Assembly: GCF_000330885.1 (NCBI RefSeq)
Contig: NC_020061.1
Span: 124,001-188,000 of the forward strand
Length of the DNA: 64,000 nucleotides
Source: Rhizobium tropici CIAT 899
GTDB taxonomy: Bacteria; Pseudomonadota; Alphaproteobacteria; Rhizobiales; Rhizobiaceae
Reading direction: 5' to 3'
This document shows, piece after piece, positions 8,758-18,211 of this stretch. The position numbers were made by a program, and so were the translations under genes. The notes below the pieces were generated by a model. The model was not told the origin of the DNA, did no database searches, and saw only the letters and a program-made list of their open reading frames with translations. Each line of letters begins with the position of its first letter. Positions within the stretch are counted from its first letter, which is position 1.

Positions 8758-9549
8758 CTAGTGACCCAAGATCTGACTGAGGAATGCGCGCGTGCGTTCC
8801 GATTGCGGCGCGCCGAAAAATGCCTTGGGTTCGTTCTGTTCTACGATTTGACCCCGATCCATGAAGATCACCCTGTTGGCCACCGCTTGGGCAAAACCCA
8901 TTTCATGGGTGACGCAGAGCATGGTCATGCCTTCTTCGGCAAGCGCGATCATCGTATCGAGCACTTCCTTGATCATCTCTGGATCAAGCGCGGAGGTCGG
9001 CTCATCGAACAACATCAGCCGCGGCTTCATGCAGAGAGCTCGCGCGATCGCCACGCGCTGCTGCTGCCCGCCGGAGAGCTGACCCGGATATTTATGCGCC
9101 TGATCCGGTATTTTCACTTTCTCAAGAAAGTGCATGGCGAGTTCCCTGGCTTCCTTTTGCGGCATCTTGCGGACCCAGATCGGTGCGAGGGTGCAGTTCT
9201 GAAGGATCGTCAAATGCGGAAAGAGATTGAAATGCTGGAACACCATTCCGACTTCGCGGCGGACTTCCTCGATCTTCTTCAGGTCGTTGGTCAGTTCGAT
9301 ACCGTCGACGACGATCTTGCCGGCCTGATGTTCCTCAAGCCGATTGATGCAGCGGATCATGGTTGATTTTCCGGAGCCGGACGGTCCGCAAATGACGATC
9401 CGCTCGCCCCGCTGCACGGTGAGATTGATGTCGCGCAGGACGTGGAACTCGCCATACCACTTGTTCATGGCGCTAATCTCGACGGCGATATCTGCAAGAC
9501 TTGGCCGGTCGTCCTGTAACGACGCCGTTTTCATCATGATGTTGGTCAT
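8758..9549 (-). CDS. aapP: AapP, ATPase of the general L-amino-acid ABC transporter
   Basis: The 263-residue protein is a polar-amino-acid ABC ATPase with Walker [12 protein letters not shown]-loop [12 protein letters not shown], signature LSGGQQQR, Walker [12 protein letters not shown] and switch His in CVTHEMGFA. It closes the patB-ridA-aapJQMP operon, 12 bases after aapM. In rhizobia Aap takes up a broad range of L-amino acids and affects nodule nitrogen exchange. The ATPase is intact although both permease genes upstream are broken. Confidence 0.92.
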   Translation of the reverse strand: MTNIMMKTASLQDDRPSLADIAVEISAMNKWYGEFHVLRDINLTVQRGERIVICGPSGSGKSTMIRCINRLEEHQAGKIVVDGIELTNDLKKIEEVRREVGMVFQHFNLFPHLTILQNCTLAPIWVRKMPQKEARELAMHFLEKVKIPDQAHKYPGQLSGGQQQRVAIARALCMKPRLMLFDEPTSALDPEMIKEVLDTMIALAEEGMTMLCVTHEMGFAQAVANRVIFMDRGQIVEQNEPKAFFGAPQSERTRAFLSQILGH

Positions 9550-9561
9550 TATGATATCCTC

Positions 9562-10850
9562 CTACCGGTGGTCGGTCTTCAGCCGACGCTCCAAATATTG
9601 CGAGTAGCGCGACATGCTGAAGCAGAAGACGAAAAACACGGCGCCGATGAAGATGAAGAGCTCCCAGTATATGCCCTGCCAGTTGGTGTTGGCACGAATG
9701 GCGGCGGCAAGGGCGATCGGGTCAAGCAATCCGATGAACATGACGAGCGTCGTGTCCTTGAACAGCCCGATGAAGGAATTGACGATGCCGGGGATTGAGA
9801 TCTTGAGGGCCTGCGGCAGGATGACGAGCTGCTGGGACTTCCAGTAGTCAAGGCCGAGCGCTTCCGCCGCCTCATACTGTCCTTTCGGTAGAGCGGCCAG
9901 ACCGCCACGAATGACCTCGGCCATATAGGCGCTGGCAAAGAGCGTCACCATGATCACAACGCGCAGGATGAGGTCAAAGTTCGTGCCGGGCGGCAGGAAG
10001 TAGTTGAGCAGCAGCGAAGCCGTGAAAAGGAGCGTGATCAGCGGCACGCCGCGGATGAATTCAATGAACACGACGCTCAGCATATGGATGAGGGCAGGTT
10101 GGAACGGCGGCCAAGTGCAAGCAGGATCCCGAGCGGCAGCGACATAGCTATCCCTGTTACGCCAATGATGATCGATAGCAGGAAGCCGCCGACATCGCGC
10201 GAGGCGATGCTATCGAGAGCGATTGGAGCCATGCCGTCTGCGAGGGACGAGATCGGCTGGGCCGCATAAACCCACCAGACGCTCGCGCCGATGACAGCAA
10301 TGCCGACGCTCGGCCCTTTTCCGGCCCGTGCTGCCAACATGAACAGTCCAGCGCCGACAGCGAAGCCGAAATAGACCGAGATCGGAAACCAGAGGCTGCC
10401 ACCCCAGATCAGGAAATAGGCTATGCCGGGGTAGACGATGCTGAACCAGAGAGCCCGTCGCGGCAAAGCGCGGAGCAGAACTGGCGCCAAAGCGGCGAAG
10501 AGCAGCGCGAATGCCAGCACCGGCCGCCAGTAGAGATGCGCAGGGTAGAAACCGAAGAGAAGCTGCGGCCAGCGGTCGCGGATCACGCCCCAACACGCGC
10601 CCGGCGCATCGCCCAGGACTTGCCGACACTCGACAAGTGAGTTGGCCCGCCAGACTGAATTGCCGAGCCATGGTGCGACGGCCACGATGAGCCATGCGAC
10701 CGTAAGTACGGACCCGACTGTTAGAAGCGTGCTGAGCCAGCTGTTGAAAAGATTTTTTCTCGTCCATTCGAGCGTCCCCCCTCGCCCCGAAGGCCTTGGC
10801 GATGCGGCGACCATGTCCTGGCGCACAAAGGAGAGGTTTTGCATGTTCAT
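9562..10850 (-). pseudogene. aapM: aapM permease gene with a one-base frameshift
   Basis: The frame from 10850 gives the N-terminal half of AapM ending GILLALGRRSNLP, then runs into a stop. The second frame from 10083 continues with MLSVVFIEFIRGVPLITLLF and the EAA-loop region EAAEALGLDYWKSQQLVILP. Near 10090-10100 the sequence has CTGCCCTCATCC where one extra C would join the frames as LPLIHMLSVVF. Loss of one base in a C run is the likely event. The start ATG directly follows the aapQ stop. Confidence 0.88.
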
Positions 10851-10851
10851 C

Positions 10852-12106
10852 TCAACGCTCCTTCAGGCTGACGCGATTGTTGTAGATGTTCATGGCAGCC
10901 GAGATGCTGAGGCTGATCGCGACATAAGTCAGCATCAGCATCAGCATGCCTTCGAGCTCGCGCCCGGTCTGGTTGATCGTGATGCCCCCGAGCGTCGAAC
11001 GGAGATCCATGTAGCCGACGGCTAGGCCCAGCGACGTATTTTTCGTGATGTTGAGATATTGCGAGATCAGCGGCGGCACGATGACCCGCAGGGCCTGCGG
11101 CAAGATTACCAGACGCATCGTGCGTCCTGAGGAGAGCCCAAGCGCATGCGCCGCTTCAGACTGGCCCTTCGAAATGGCAAGAATGCCGGAACGAACGATT
11201 TCCGCAATGAAGGCGCCGGTATAGAGGCTCAGCCCTATCCAGAGCGCGATGAAGGCATTGCGCAACTGCAGACCGCCGGTGAAGTTCAAGCCCTTCAAGG
11301 CCGGACAGTCTAAGTGGAAGCCGAGTACGTAAAGGAGGATTATCATCGGCAACGCAAAGACGCCCAGGCTCTTCCACCACGTGGCCGGGCGCTGACCGGT
11401 TTTGCCTTGGACCTGCGCGGCGTGCTTTTACCAATCCCCGATGCCCGATGAGTGAAAGCGCCACAATAGTCAGAATCGCTACGTAATTGAGATCAAATGC
11501 TCCAAGCACATCAGGAGCCGGCCCCAGGCTTTGCGAGAAGGCGGGCGTGGGTAGGTAGATGCCGCGGTTCGTAACCGCGATGCTGTCCCAGAGCATTATC
11601 GCTGCTGTGGGATGCTCGCCGCGAAATGCGTTCGGTGTCGGCATCGCCTGCGACATCACCGCAGCTACGACGATGATCCAGAGCAGAGCCGGAATGTTGC
11701 GGAAGCTCTCGACATAAACCGTCATCAAGCGGGCGACGATCCAGTTGTCTGAAAGCCTCAGCACCCCTGCCAAAACGCCAAGAATTGATGCGGTCAAGCA
11801 CGCCATTGCGGCGACAATCAGCGTGTTGAGCAGGCCGACGACGGCGGCACGGGCGTGTGTGCTTGTGCTGGAGTAGTCGATGGCATGCGGAGAAATGTCG
11901 TAACCGGCCGTGCTCCATAGAAAACCGAAGGAGAAGTCTTTTCCAAGTGCGGCGAGATTGCGAATCGTGTTGTCGACCAGCCACGCTGCCGCAAGCAGGA
12001 GCAGGATGAACGCCAGGATCTGGATCGTCCGTGCTCGATAACGGGTGTCGTTAAACAGCATGCCCAGGTGAAACGGCTGGCGCGGAGCACCGGTTTTCAT
12101 TGTCAT
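10852..12106 (-). pseudogene. aapQ: aapQ permease gene with a frameshift
   Basis: The N-terminal portion from MTMKTGAPRQ has several membrane spans and reaches ALSLIGHRGLVKARRA. The frame then shifts near 11425-11435, in a GC-rich stretch (CGCCGCGCAGG), and the correct sequence QVQGKTGQRPATWWKSLGV resumes in another frame, ending with the EAA loop EAAHALGLSSGRTMRLVILP. A two-base loss (or one-base gain) explains it. A GGGAG ribosome site lies upstream of the chosen ATG. Confidence 0.87.
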
Positions 12107-12200
12107 GCGAGATATCTCCCTGAAGGTCTGCGCGGCCTTCGGTGCGGGCAGACGAGGCGAAAGCGAAAGGCGCGGGGGCAAGCCCGCACCTTGAAGGCTC

Positions 12201-13217
12201 TCAGCGGAACGGCAGCGGGTACATAAGACCGCCCTGGTTCCACAAGGCGTTTTGTCCGCGGGCCAATCCGATCGGCGTTTTCTCGCCGATGTTCTTGGCG
12301 AAGATTTCCCCGTAATTGCCCTCGGCGGCAATCACACGTTTGGCCCAGGCGGCATCGAGGCCGAGCTGTTCGCCGAGATTGCCTTCCTTGCCCAACAGGC
12401 GGTTTATTTCGGGGTTGTCGGTGCCGGCGGAAAGCTTCTCGACATTCTCTGCGGTGACGTCGAGCTCTTCGGCAGCAATCAGCGCCTGCAACGTCCATCG
12501 CGCCACATCAGCCCATTGGTCGTCGCCCTGACGCACAAGCGGACCCAATGGCTCTTTCGAGATGACATCCGGAAGAATGACGTGGTCCTGCGGAGTCTTG
12601 AAGCTGGAGCGCGTAGAGGCGAGGTCCGATCCGTCGCTGGTATAAACGTCGCAGGCGCCAGCCAAGTACTTCTGGGCGATGTCGGCATTGTTCTCGACCG
12701 GTACCGGCTCGTAGGTCATGCTGTTCTTGCGAAAATATTCCGCAAGGTTCAGCTCGGTGGTGGTGCCTGTCTGGATGCAGATCGTCGCGCCGTTCAGGTC
12801 CTTGGCGCTCTTTGCGCCGAGCGCCTTTGGCACCATGAAGGCTTGCCCGTCATAGAAATTCACGCCGGCAAAGGTGAACTTGAGGTCGACGTCGCGCGAA
12901 AACGTCCAGGTCGTAGTGCGCGACAGGATGTCGATTTCGCCCGATGCGAGCGCCGTAAAGCGCGTCTGGCCGGTCGTCGGCACGAAGTTCACCGCATTGG
13001 GGTCCTTCAGGACCGCGGCGGCGATCGCCCGACAATAGGCGACGTCCATGCCTTGCCAAACGCCGGACGCATCCGGCGCGGAGAAACCAGCCTGACCACC
13101 GGTCACGCCGCAGTTGAGCTTGCCACGCGCCTGGACGTCGGCCATCGTGCCGGCCGACGCTATGCCCGCCGTCAGCGTCGCCGCGGCCACTGTGGCCAAC
13201 AACAAAGTCTTCTTCAT
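12201..13217 (-). CDS. aapJ: AapJ, periplasmic general L-amino-acid-binding protein
   Basis: The 338-residue protein starts with signal peptide MKKTLLLATVAAATLTAGIA, cut near ASAG, followed by RGKLNCGVTGGQAGFSAPDA and the solute-binding domain with RFTALASGEIDILSRTTTWT. The start at 13217 is preferred over the ATG six bases upstream because the GGGAGA ribosome site is then properly spaced. It is the first transporter gene of the operon, downstream of ridA. The gene is intact, but its permease partners are not. Confidence 0.92.
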   Translation of the reverse strand: MKKTLLLATVAAATLTAGIASAGTMADVQARGKLNCGVTGGQAGFSAPDASGVWQGMDVAYCRAIAAAVLKDPNAVNFVPTTGQTRFTALASGEIDILSRTTTWTFSRDVDLKFTFAGVNFYDGQAFMVPKALGAKSAKDLNGATICIQTGTTTELNLAEYFRKNSMTYEPVPVENNADIAQKYLAGACDVYTSDGSDLASTRSSFKTPQDHVILPDVISKEPLGPLVRQGDDQWADVARWTLQALIAAEELDVTAENVEKLSAGTDNPEINRLLGKEGNLGEQLGLDAAWAKRVIAAEGNYGEIFAKNIGEKTPIGLARGQNALWNQGGLMYPLPFR

Positions 13218-13331
13218 TGACATTCTCCCGGTTTGTGATCCGAAAGCAGCGGCTTCCTGCCGGTTCTCCGCTTTGGGATCGGTTGAGTTCCCGATTGTTC
13301 GTCGTTCCGCAGAGCCTGGTGACACGTATTG

Positions 13332-13799
13332 TTATTGGTCGATTTCGAGCATCGCCTCTATCTCGACGGGTGCATTCATCGGCAAAGCGGCGACGCCGAC
13401 GGCGGAGCGCGCGTGCTTGCCTTTGTCGCCGCAGACAGCGAGGAGGACATCAGACGCCCCGTTTGCAACGAGATGTTGCTCGGTGAAGTCCTCAGCCGAA
13501 GCCACGAAGACCGTGATCTTGATGATCCGTGCAATCCGATCGAGGCTGCCGAGATGTGCCTGCGCCTGGGCGAGGATGTTCAAGGCGCATTGTCTGGCAG
13601 CCAGCGCTGCGGCCGTGACGTCAAGCTCGCGGCCGACGAGACCTGTGGCAATCAACTTGCCGTTCGACAGTGGCAGCTGACCCGACGTGAGAATGAGATT
13701 GCCGCTTGCGACGATGGGGAGATAGTTCGCTACCGACTTCGCCGCTTCAGGCAGTTCTAGCCCGAGTTCGGCCATGCGTTTTTCAATCGTTTGAGACAT
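13332..13799 (-). CDS. RidA/YjgF-family enamine/imine deaminase
   Basis: The 155-residue protein matches the longer RidA-family subgroup, with GNLILTSGQLP, RQCALNILAQAQAHLGSLDRI and AVGVAALPMNAPVEIEAML. RidA proteins hydrolyse reactive 2-aminoacrylate and related imines produced by PLP enzymes. It lies 10 bases after a PatB-type C-S lyase, a source of aminoacrylate, so removing that product is the likely task. Confidence 0.88.
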   Translation of the reverse strand: MSQTIEKRMAELGLELPEAAKSVANYLPIVASGNLILTSGQLPLSNGKLIATGLVGRELDVTAAALAARQCALNILAQAQAHLGSLDRIARIIKITVFVASAEDFTEQHLVANGASDVLLAVCGDKGKHARSAVGVAALPMNAPVEIEAMLEIDQ

Positions 13800-13808
13800 C
13801 GGCGCGCC

Positions 13809-15002
13809 TCACAGTTTAGAGATGGCGGCGTTGATGCGGGTGATCGCATCATCGACAGTCGAGCGAGGACAGCCGAGATTGACGCGCATATAGCCGCGGC
13901 CCTCAATCCCAAACTTCTGGCCCTTGTCGAGCCAGACGCGCGCCTTGGTCAGCATGAATTTTTCGAGTGTTGCGGCATCCATGCCGAGCCCACGGCAATC
14001 CATCCAGGCGAGATAGAGCGAGTCTGCCGGAAGCACGCGGACCTTGTCGGTCGCATTATTGATCCGATCCGCGAAATAGAGGTGATTGCCGCGCACATAG
14101 GCGAGCATCTCCTCCAGCCAGGGTTCGCCATGGGCATAGGCCGCTTCGCAAGCGACCATGCCCAGTACGTTGACCAGCGGGAACATGTTGCGGTCGTATT
14201 GGCGCAGCAGTTCACCACGCAGCCGCGGATTCGGCACGAAGATATTTGCGCATTGCAGACCCGGCAGATTGAAGGTCTTGCTCGGCGCGGTGCACGTGAT
14301 GCTCATTTGCGCGAATTTTTCGCCCAGCGATGCGAAGGCGATGTGTTTCTTCGCCGGGTTGAGGATCAGGTCCTGGTGAATTTCGTCGGAAATCACCAGA
14401 ATGTCGTGCCGGGCGCAGATCTCTCCCATGGTCCGCAGTTCTTCTTCCGACCAGACATTTCCGGTCGGATTGTGCGGATTGCTGAGGATGAAGATCTTCG
14501 TGTTGGGCCGTATGGCCGCCTCGAAAATGGCGGCATCGAACCGGTAGCCGTCCTCGGTGCGAACGAGCGGGGCGAAGGCCAGATGACGGCCATTCATCAG
14601 CATGTCGTTGTGGAAATGGGCATAGACGGGCGGCTGGATGAGAATGGAGTCGCCAGGCGCGGAAAACGCCTGTGCGGCGACCTTCAGGATGGTAATGATG
14701 CCGGCCGAGGCAACAACCCATTCCGGCGCCACGTCAAAACCGAAGCGCTTTGCCTGCCATCCGGTCACGGCCTCAAGGTAATTTTTGGTCATGCCGCCGG
14801 GATAGCCGAAGACGCCGTGCTGGACAGCCTCGGCAAGCGCATCGATGACCGGTCGCGGGGCTTTGAAATCGGTATCGGCAACCCACATGGGAAGAGGATC
14901 GGCGGCCGCTTCGTCTGCGGACAGCAGGCGCTCGGCGAAAGCCCATTTCATCGAGTTGCTGTTCTTGCGATCGATGACCTCGTCAAAAATAGATGACGGC
15001 AT
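13809..15002 (-). CDS. MalY/PatB-type PLP aminotransferase / cystathionine beta-lyase
   Basis: The start is at MPSSIFDEVIDRKNSNSMKW, the usual beginning of this fold-type I family, giving 397 residues. PLP-binding features are SNPHNPTGNVWS, VISDEIHQDLIL and the lysine in TAPSKTFNLPGLQ. Members cleave cystathionine or cysteine conjugates to pyruvate, ammonia and a thiol. It heads an operon with ridA and the Aap transporter and is divergent from a LysR regulator. The substrate is not shown by sequence. Confidence 0.9.
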   Translation of the reverse strand: MPSSIFDEVIDRKNSNSMKWAFAERLLSADEAAADPLPMWVADTDFKAPRPVIDALAEAVQHGVFGYPGGMTKNYLEAVTGWQAKRFGFDVAPEWVVASAGIITILKVAAQAFSAPGDSILIQPPVYAHFHNDMLMNGRHLAFAPLVRTEDGYRFDAAIFEAAIRPNTKIFILSNPHNPTGNVWSEEELRTMGEICARHDILVISDEIHQDLILNPAKKHIAFASLGEKFAQMSITCTAPSKTFNLPGLQCANIFVPNPRLRGELLRQYDRNMFPLVNVLGMVACEAAYAHGEPWLEEMLAYVRGNHLYFADRINNATDKVRVLPADSLYLAWMDCRGLGMDAATLEKFMLTKARVWLDKGQKFGIEGRGYMRVNLGCPRSTVDDAITRINAAISKL

Positions 15003-15166
15003 GGCGTGATCCCCACGCGGATGCGGCGCAGTTGCAAGCTTCGTCAATACATTTCCTTTCGTCCGTCGCGGCTGCCTCGGCAGGATCATGGTTGACGAAA
15101 AGGTTAATCGCAGTTCATTATGAATGGAAATGGTATGAATTCATGTGGTGATGAGCGGAGGTCATA
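15003..15166. promoter_or_regulatory. Divergent promoter/operator between the PatB-like gene and its LysR regulator
   Basis: The AT-richer spacer contains the palindrome ATGAATTCAT (near 15133-15142) and, just upstream, a TTCATTATGAA element. This is the arrangement expected for a LysR-type regulator binding between itself and its target operon. The operator assignment is inferred from position and symmetry only. Confidence 0.45.
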
Positions 15167-16066
15167 ATGATAGATCGGCAGCATCTTGCGATCCTGAGGG
15201 AAGTCAACCGTCACGGCAGCGTCACCGCGGCGGCCGAGAAGATGAACGTCACACAGTCGGCGCTCAGCCACACGATCGCGAAGTTCGAGGATCGGCATGG
15301 CATCAAGATCTGGATGAAAACCGGTCGGGGTTTGCGCCTAACGCAAACGGGCGAATACCTGCTCACCGTGGCCGAGCGGGTTCTGCCGCAACTGGAGCAC
15401 GCGGAACGGGTCCTCATAGACTTCTCATTGGGGCGAAGAGGAATGCTCCGAGTTGGCATGGAATGCCATCCCTGCCAGCGCTGGCTCTCGAGAATGGCGA
15501 CACCCTATCTGGCTCAGTGGCTCGACGTGGATTTCGACGTGCGCACCGCCTTTCGCTTCGACGGGGTCGAGGCGCTGCTCGGTTATGAAATCGACCTCTT
15601 GATAACGCCGGACCCGGTAGAGGCGCCGGAGCTGCTGTTCACGCCCGTGTTCGATTACGAGCTGGTCCTTATGGTGCACGAGTCCCATCCTCTTGCCGGC
15701 AGGACATGCGTGCAACCGCACGATCTGATGGACGAAGAGCTAATCACTGTTCCCGTCACCCTAGAGCGATTGGACATTTACACCAAGTTTCTCGTTCCCG
15801 CCCATTATCGGCCCCGTCAGCACCGCACGGCCGAAACCGTAGACCTGATGTTGCAACTCGTCTGCGCGGGCAGGGGGGTCACCGTCCTTCCGGACTGGTT
15901 GCTGCACGAGGATGGGGCAGGAATGCCGATACGGGCGCTCAGCCTCGGAGAAGCCGGCATCCGGAAGAGCATCAATCTGGGCGTCAGGCGCGGCGAGGAG
16001 ACCATCTCCTATATCGATGGCTTCCTGACGCTTGCCCGAGAGATGGGCCGCACACCCCTCGCGTGA
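15167..16066 (+). CDS. LysR-family transcriptional regulator (MetR-like)
   Basis: The 299-residue protein has an N-terminal winged HTH (HLAILREVNRHGSVTAAAEK and TQSALSHTIAKFE) and a LysR substrate-binding domain. It resembles MetR-type regulators of sulfur amino-acid metabolism. Divergence from the C-S lyase/RidA/Aap operon supports control of that operon. It is intact. Confidence 0.9.
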   Translation: MIDRQHLAILREVNRHGSVTAAAEKMNVTQSALSHTIAKFEDRHGIKIWMKTGRGLRLTQTGEYLLTVAERVLPQLEHAERVLIDFSLGRRGMLRVGMECHPCQRWLSRMATPYLAQWLDVDFDVRTAFRFDGVEALLGYEIDLLITPDPVEAPELLFTPVFDYELVLMVHESHPLAGRTCVQPHDLMDEELITVPVTLERLDIYTKFLVPAHYRPRQHRTAETVDLMLQLVCAGRGVTVLPDWLLHEDGAGMPIRALSLGEAGIRKSINLGVRRGEETISYIDGFLTLAREMGRTPLA

Positions 16067-16292
16067 TTGCGGGATGCGTGGTGAGGCAGTTTCGTTCGCC
16101 GCGCAAGTTGCGTGTCCTGCCGCATTAGCCGTCCGAGACAAAACCGATTGCCATGCCAAGGCGTCCTGGGTGACGGTTGCGCGCGCCACGCCGGAAGCCA
16201 AGCGCTCGTAGAAACGCGCTGCGGCCTCAAGACATGAAGCGCGAGTACAATCTGATCGAGCGACGCGCGGAAACCGACACTAGAGTCCTTCC

Positions 16293-17525
16293 TCATCTGT
16301 TGCGGGGTAAGCTGGCGGCGCGCGATACCAACGGAACGAGCATAAAAGCTACGGCCGGCAGCACAAGCCAGTTGACCGTGCTCCAGCCTGAGCTGTGCAG
16401 CAGCGAACCGGCGAAAAAGGAGGCGCAGGCAACTGTCCCGAACACCATAAATGCATTAGCGCCCTGCGCCTTGCCGCGTTCGGATGGCGAATGACACTCG
16501 GCAACCATCGCCGTGGCGCCAATGAAGCCGCAATTCCAGCCCAGCCCCAAGAGGATAAGCGATCCCCAGAAGTGCGCGATATCGACACCGCTGAGCGCAA
16601 TAAGCGCCGACCCGCCGATCAGGAGAAGTCCCACCGCCGCCACGCGCTCCTTGCCGAAGCGTGCCATGAGGCGGCCGGTAATGAAGCTTGGCCCGAACAT
16701 GGCGAGAACGTGCCACTGAATACCAAGCGCTGCGGAATCGACGGAATGGCCGTGTCCGACCATGGCCATAGGTGCCGCCGTCATGACGAAGGTCATCAGG
16801 CCGTAGGAGACGACGCCGGTCGCAACGGCCAGCAGATAGCCTGGCGAGGTCAGTATCTGTGCAAGCGGGCGGGCGCTGATGGCGGTGGCATGCACGGCGG
16901 CGGAACCCGCCGGGCGGCGCAGTGGCAAAAGGATCGGCACCGCGAGCAGGGCGAGCATCGCCTGGCTGAGGAAACTGCCGGCAAAGGCATGTCCCGGCAG
17001 AGCGTTACGCGTCCATATGACGAGTTGCGGCCCGATGATGGCAGCAATCAGCCCGCCGACCATCACGCGCGATATTGCGCGGTCACGCCCGGCGCCAGTC
17101 AGGCCGTCGGTCGCCGCAAAGCGGTAGCTCTGGACATAGGCCGAGTAAAAACCGGCGATCAGCGTGCCCATGCAGAAGACAATGAAGCTTGATTGGACGA
17201 TGCCCATCGTGGCAACGATCCCCGCGATCGTACCGAGCGCTGCACCTATTATATATCCGGCGCGCCGTCCGAACCGGCGCATAACGGCCGCAGCCGGCAG
17301 CGTTCCCAGAGCAAGCCCCAGGTTGAGCATGCTGACCGGCAAAGTTGCTGCGGCCGGATCAGATGCCAGATGCTGGCCGACGAGCCCGCCGAGCGAAATG
17401 ACGATGGGAGAATTGGCGCCCCCGAGCGACTGTGCCGCCGTCAGAACCCAGACGTTTCTTGACGCAATTTTTTCCTGTTTCGCGACATCGTCCTTGTCGC
17501 GGAACGTCGCCTCGGCGATCCCCAT
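16293..17525 (-). CDS. Major facilitator superfamily transporter
   Basis: The 410-residue integral membrane protein has about 12 hydrophobic segments and an MFS loop motif at MRRFGRRAGYIIGAALG between helices 2 and 3. A second-half counterpart, MARFGKERVAA, follows. The substrate is unknown. The start lies inside the 3' end of the cupin gene (85-base overlap), so the two are probably translated together. It ends a leftward operon with an alcohol dehydrogenase and a cupin. Confidence 0.85.
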   Translation of the reverse strand: MGIAEATFRDKDDVAKQEKIASRNVWVLTAAQSLGGANSPIVISLGGLVGQHLASDPAAATLPVSMLNLGLALGTLPAAAVMRRFGRRAGYIIGAALGTIAGIVATMGIVQSSFIVFCMGTLIAGFYSAYVQSYRFAATDGLTGAGRDRAISRVMVGGLIAAIIGPQLVIWTRNALPGHAFAGSFLSQAMLALLAVPILLPLRRPAGSAAVHATAISARPLAQILTSPGYLLAVATGVVSYGLMTFVMTAAPMAMVGHGHSVDSAALGIQWHVLAMFGPSFITGRLMARFGKERVAAVGLLLIGGSALIALSGVDIAHFWGSLILLGLGWNCGFIGATAMVAECHSPSERGKAQGANAFMVFGTVACASFFAGSLLHSSGWSTVNWLVLPAVAFMLVPLVSRAASLPRNR

Positions 17526-18211
17526 TTGGCCGAGGAGGGCATCGGCAGCACATCGGCGTGCTGAAGAGGGGCGTCCTTGATCCAGATTTCGGCGCCCTCT
17601 GGGCCTGTCGCCACCTCAAATGATCTGCCTGCCGGCAACCGTCCCCAGCATTGCGGCTCCAGCGTCTCGCCCTGCAATATCAGGCTGCCGGACAGCACCA
17701 GAAATTCGAGGCCACGGCGATTTTCGATGGCAATGGCTGAGCCGGACTGCCAGGTCTCGATCGAAACGCGTTCCGCGATATCCTCGAAGAGAACACGCGC
17801 CGCACGGGCGCCGGCGCGCAATGGGGCCGCTTGGCCTTCGCCTGGCTGCCGGACAATCTGCATGCTGTCGCCCTGACGAAACTGCCAAAGGCGCACGAAA
17901 ATCATGCAGCCCTCCTCCGGCGCCGGTACGTGCGAGGTGCCGGGCGGGTTGCGGAAATAGCTTCCGGCCGGATAGTCGCCATGCTCATCTTGGAACGTCC
18001 CCTGAAGCACAAGAATTTCTTCGCCGCCGCTATGGACATGGCGGGGAAAGGCGCTTGCCGGCGCGTAGCGCACGATCGAGGTCGCACGCGCGACTTCACC
18101 GCCGACGCGGTAGAGCATCCGTCGGTCGACGCCGGCGGCGGGGCTCGGCACCCAGTCGAGCTTGGCCGCATGGGCGATGACCGGCTTTGTCAGGTCTTCA
18201 TTGATCCGCAT
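17441..18211 (-). CDS. Double-cupin protein (ChrR-like cupin)
   Basis: The 256-residue protein has two cupin folds. The first has the metal-binding pattern FPRHVHSGGEEILVLQG and later the histidine of GTSHVP. The second, near EFLVLSGSLILQG, lacks the histidines. Its last 30 residues, basic and Arg/Ser-rich, overlap the MFS start and look like a read-on after loss of the normal stop. The start overlaps the upstream dehydrogenase gene by 14 bases. It is probably a small-molecule sensor or enzyme of the same operon. Confidence 0.75.
   Translation of the reverse strand: MRINEDLTKPVIAHAAKLDWVPSPAAGVDRRMLYRVGGEVARATSIVRYAPASAFPRHVHSGGEEILVLQGTFQDEHGDYPAGSYFRNPPGTSHVPAPEEGCMIFVRLWQFRQGDSMQIVRQPGEGQAAPLRAGARAARVLFEDIAERVSIETWQSGSAIAIENRRGLEFLVLSGSLILQGETLEPQCWGRLPAGRSFEVATGPEGAEIWIKDAPLQHADVLPMPSSAKWGSPRRRSATRTMSRNRKKLRQETSGF

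Noticed and set aside
12252..14996. Long plus-strand frames opposite aapJ and the PatB-like gene
   Set aside because: Both are mirror frames of well-supported minus-strand genes and are common in GC-rich DNA.
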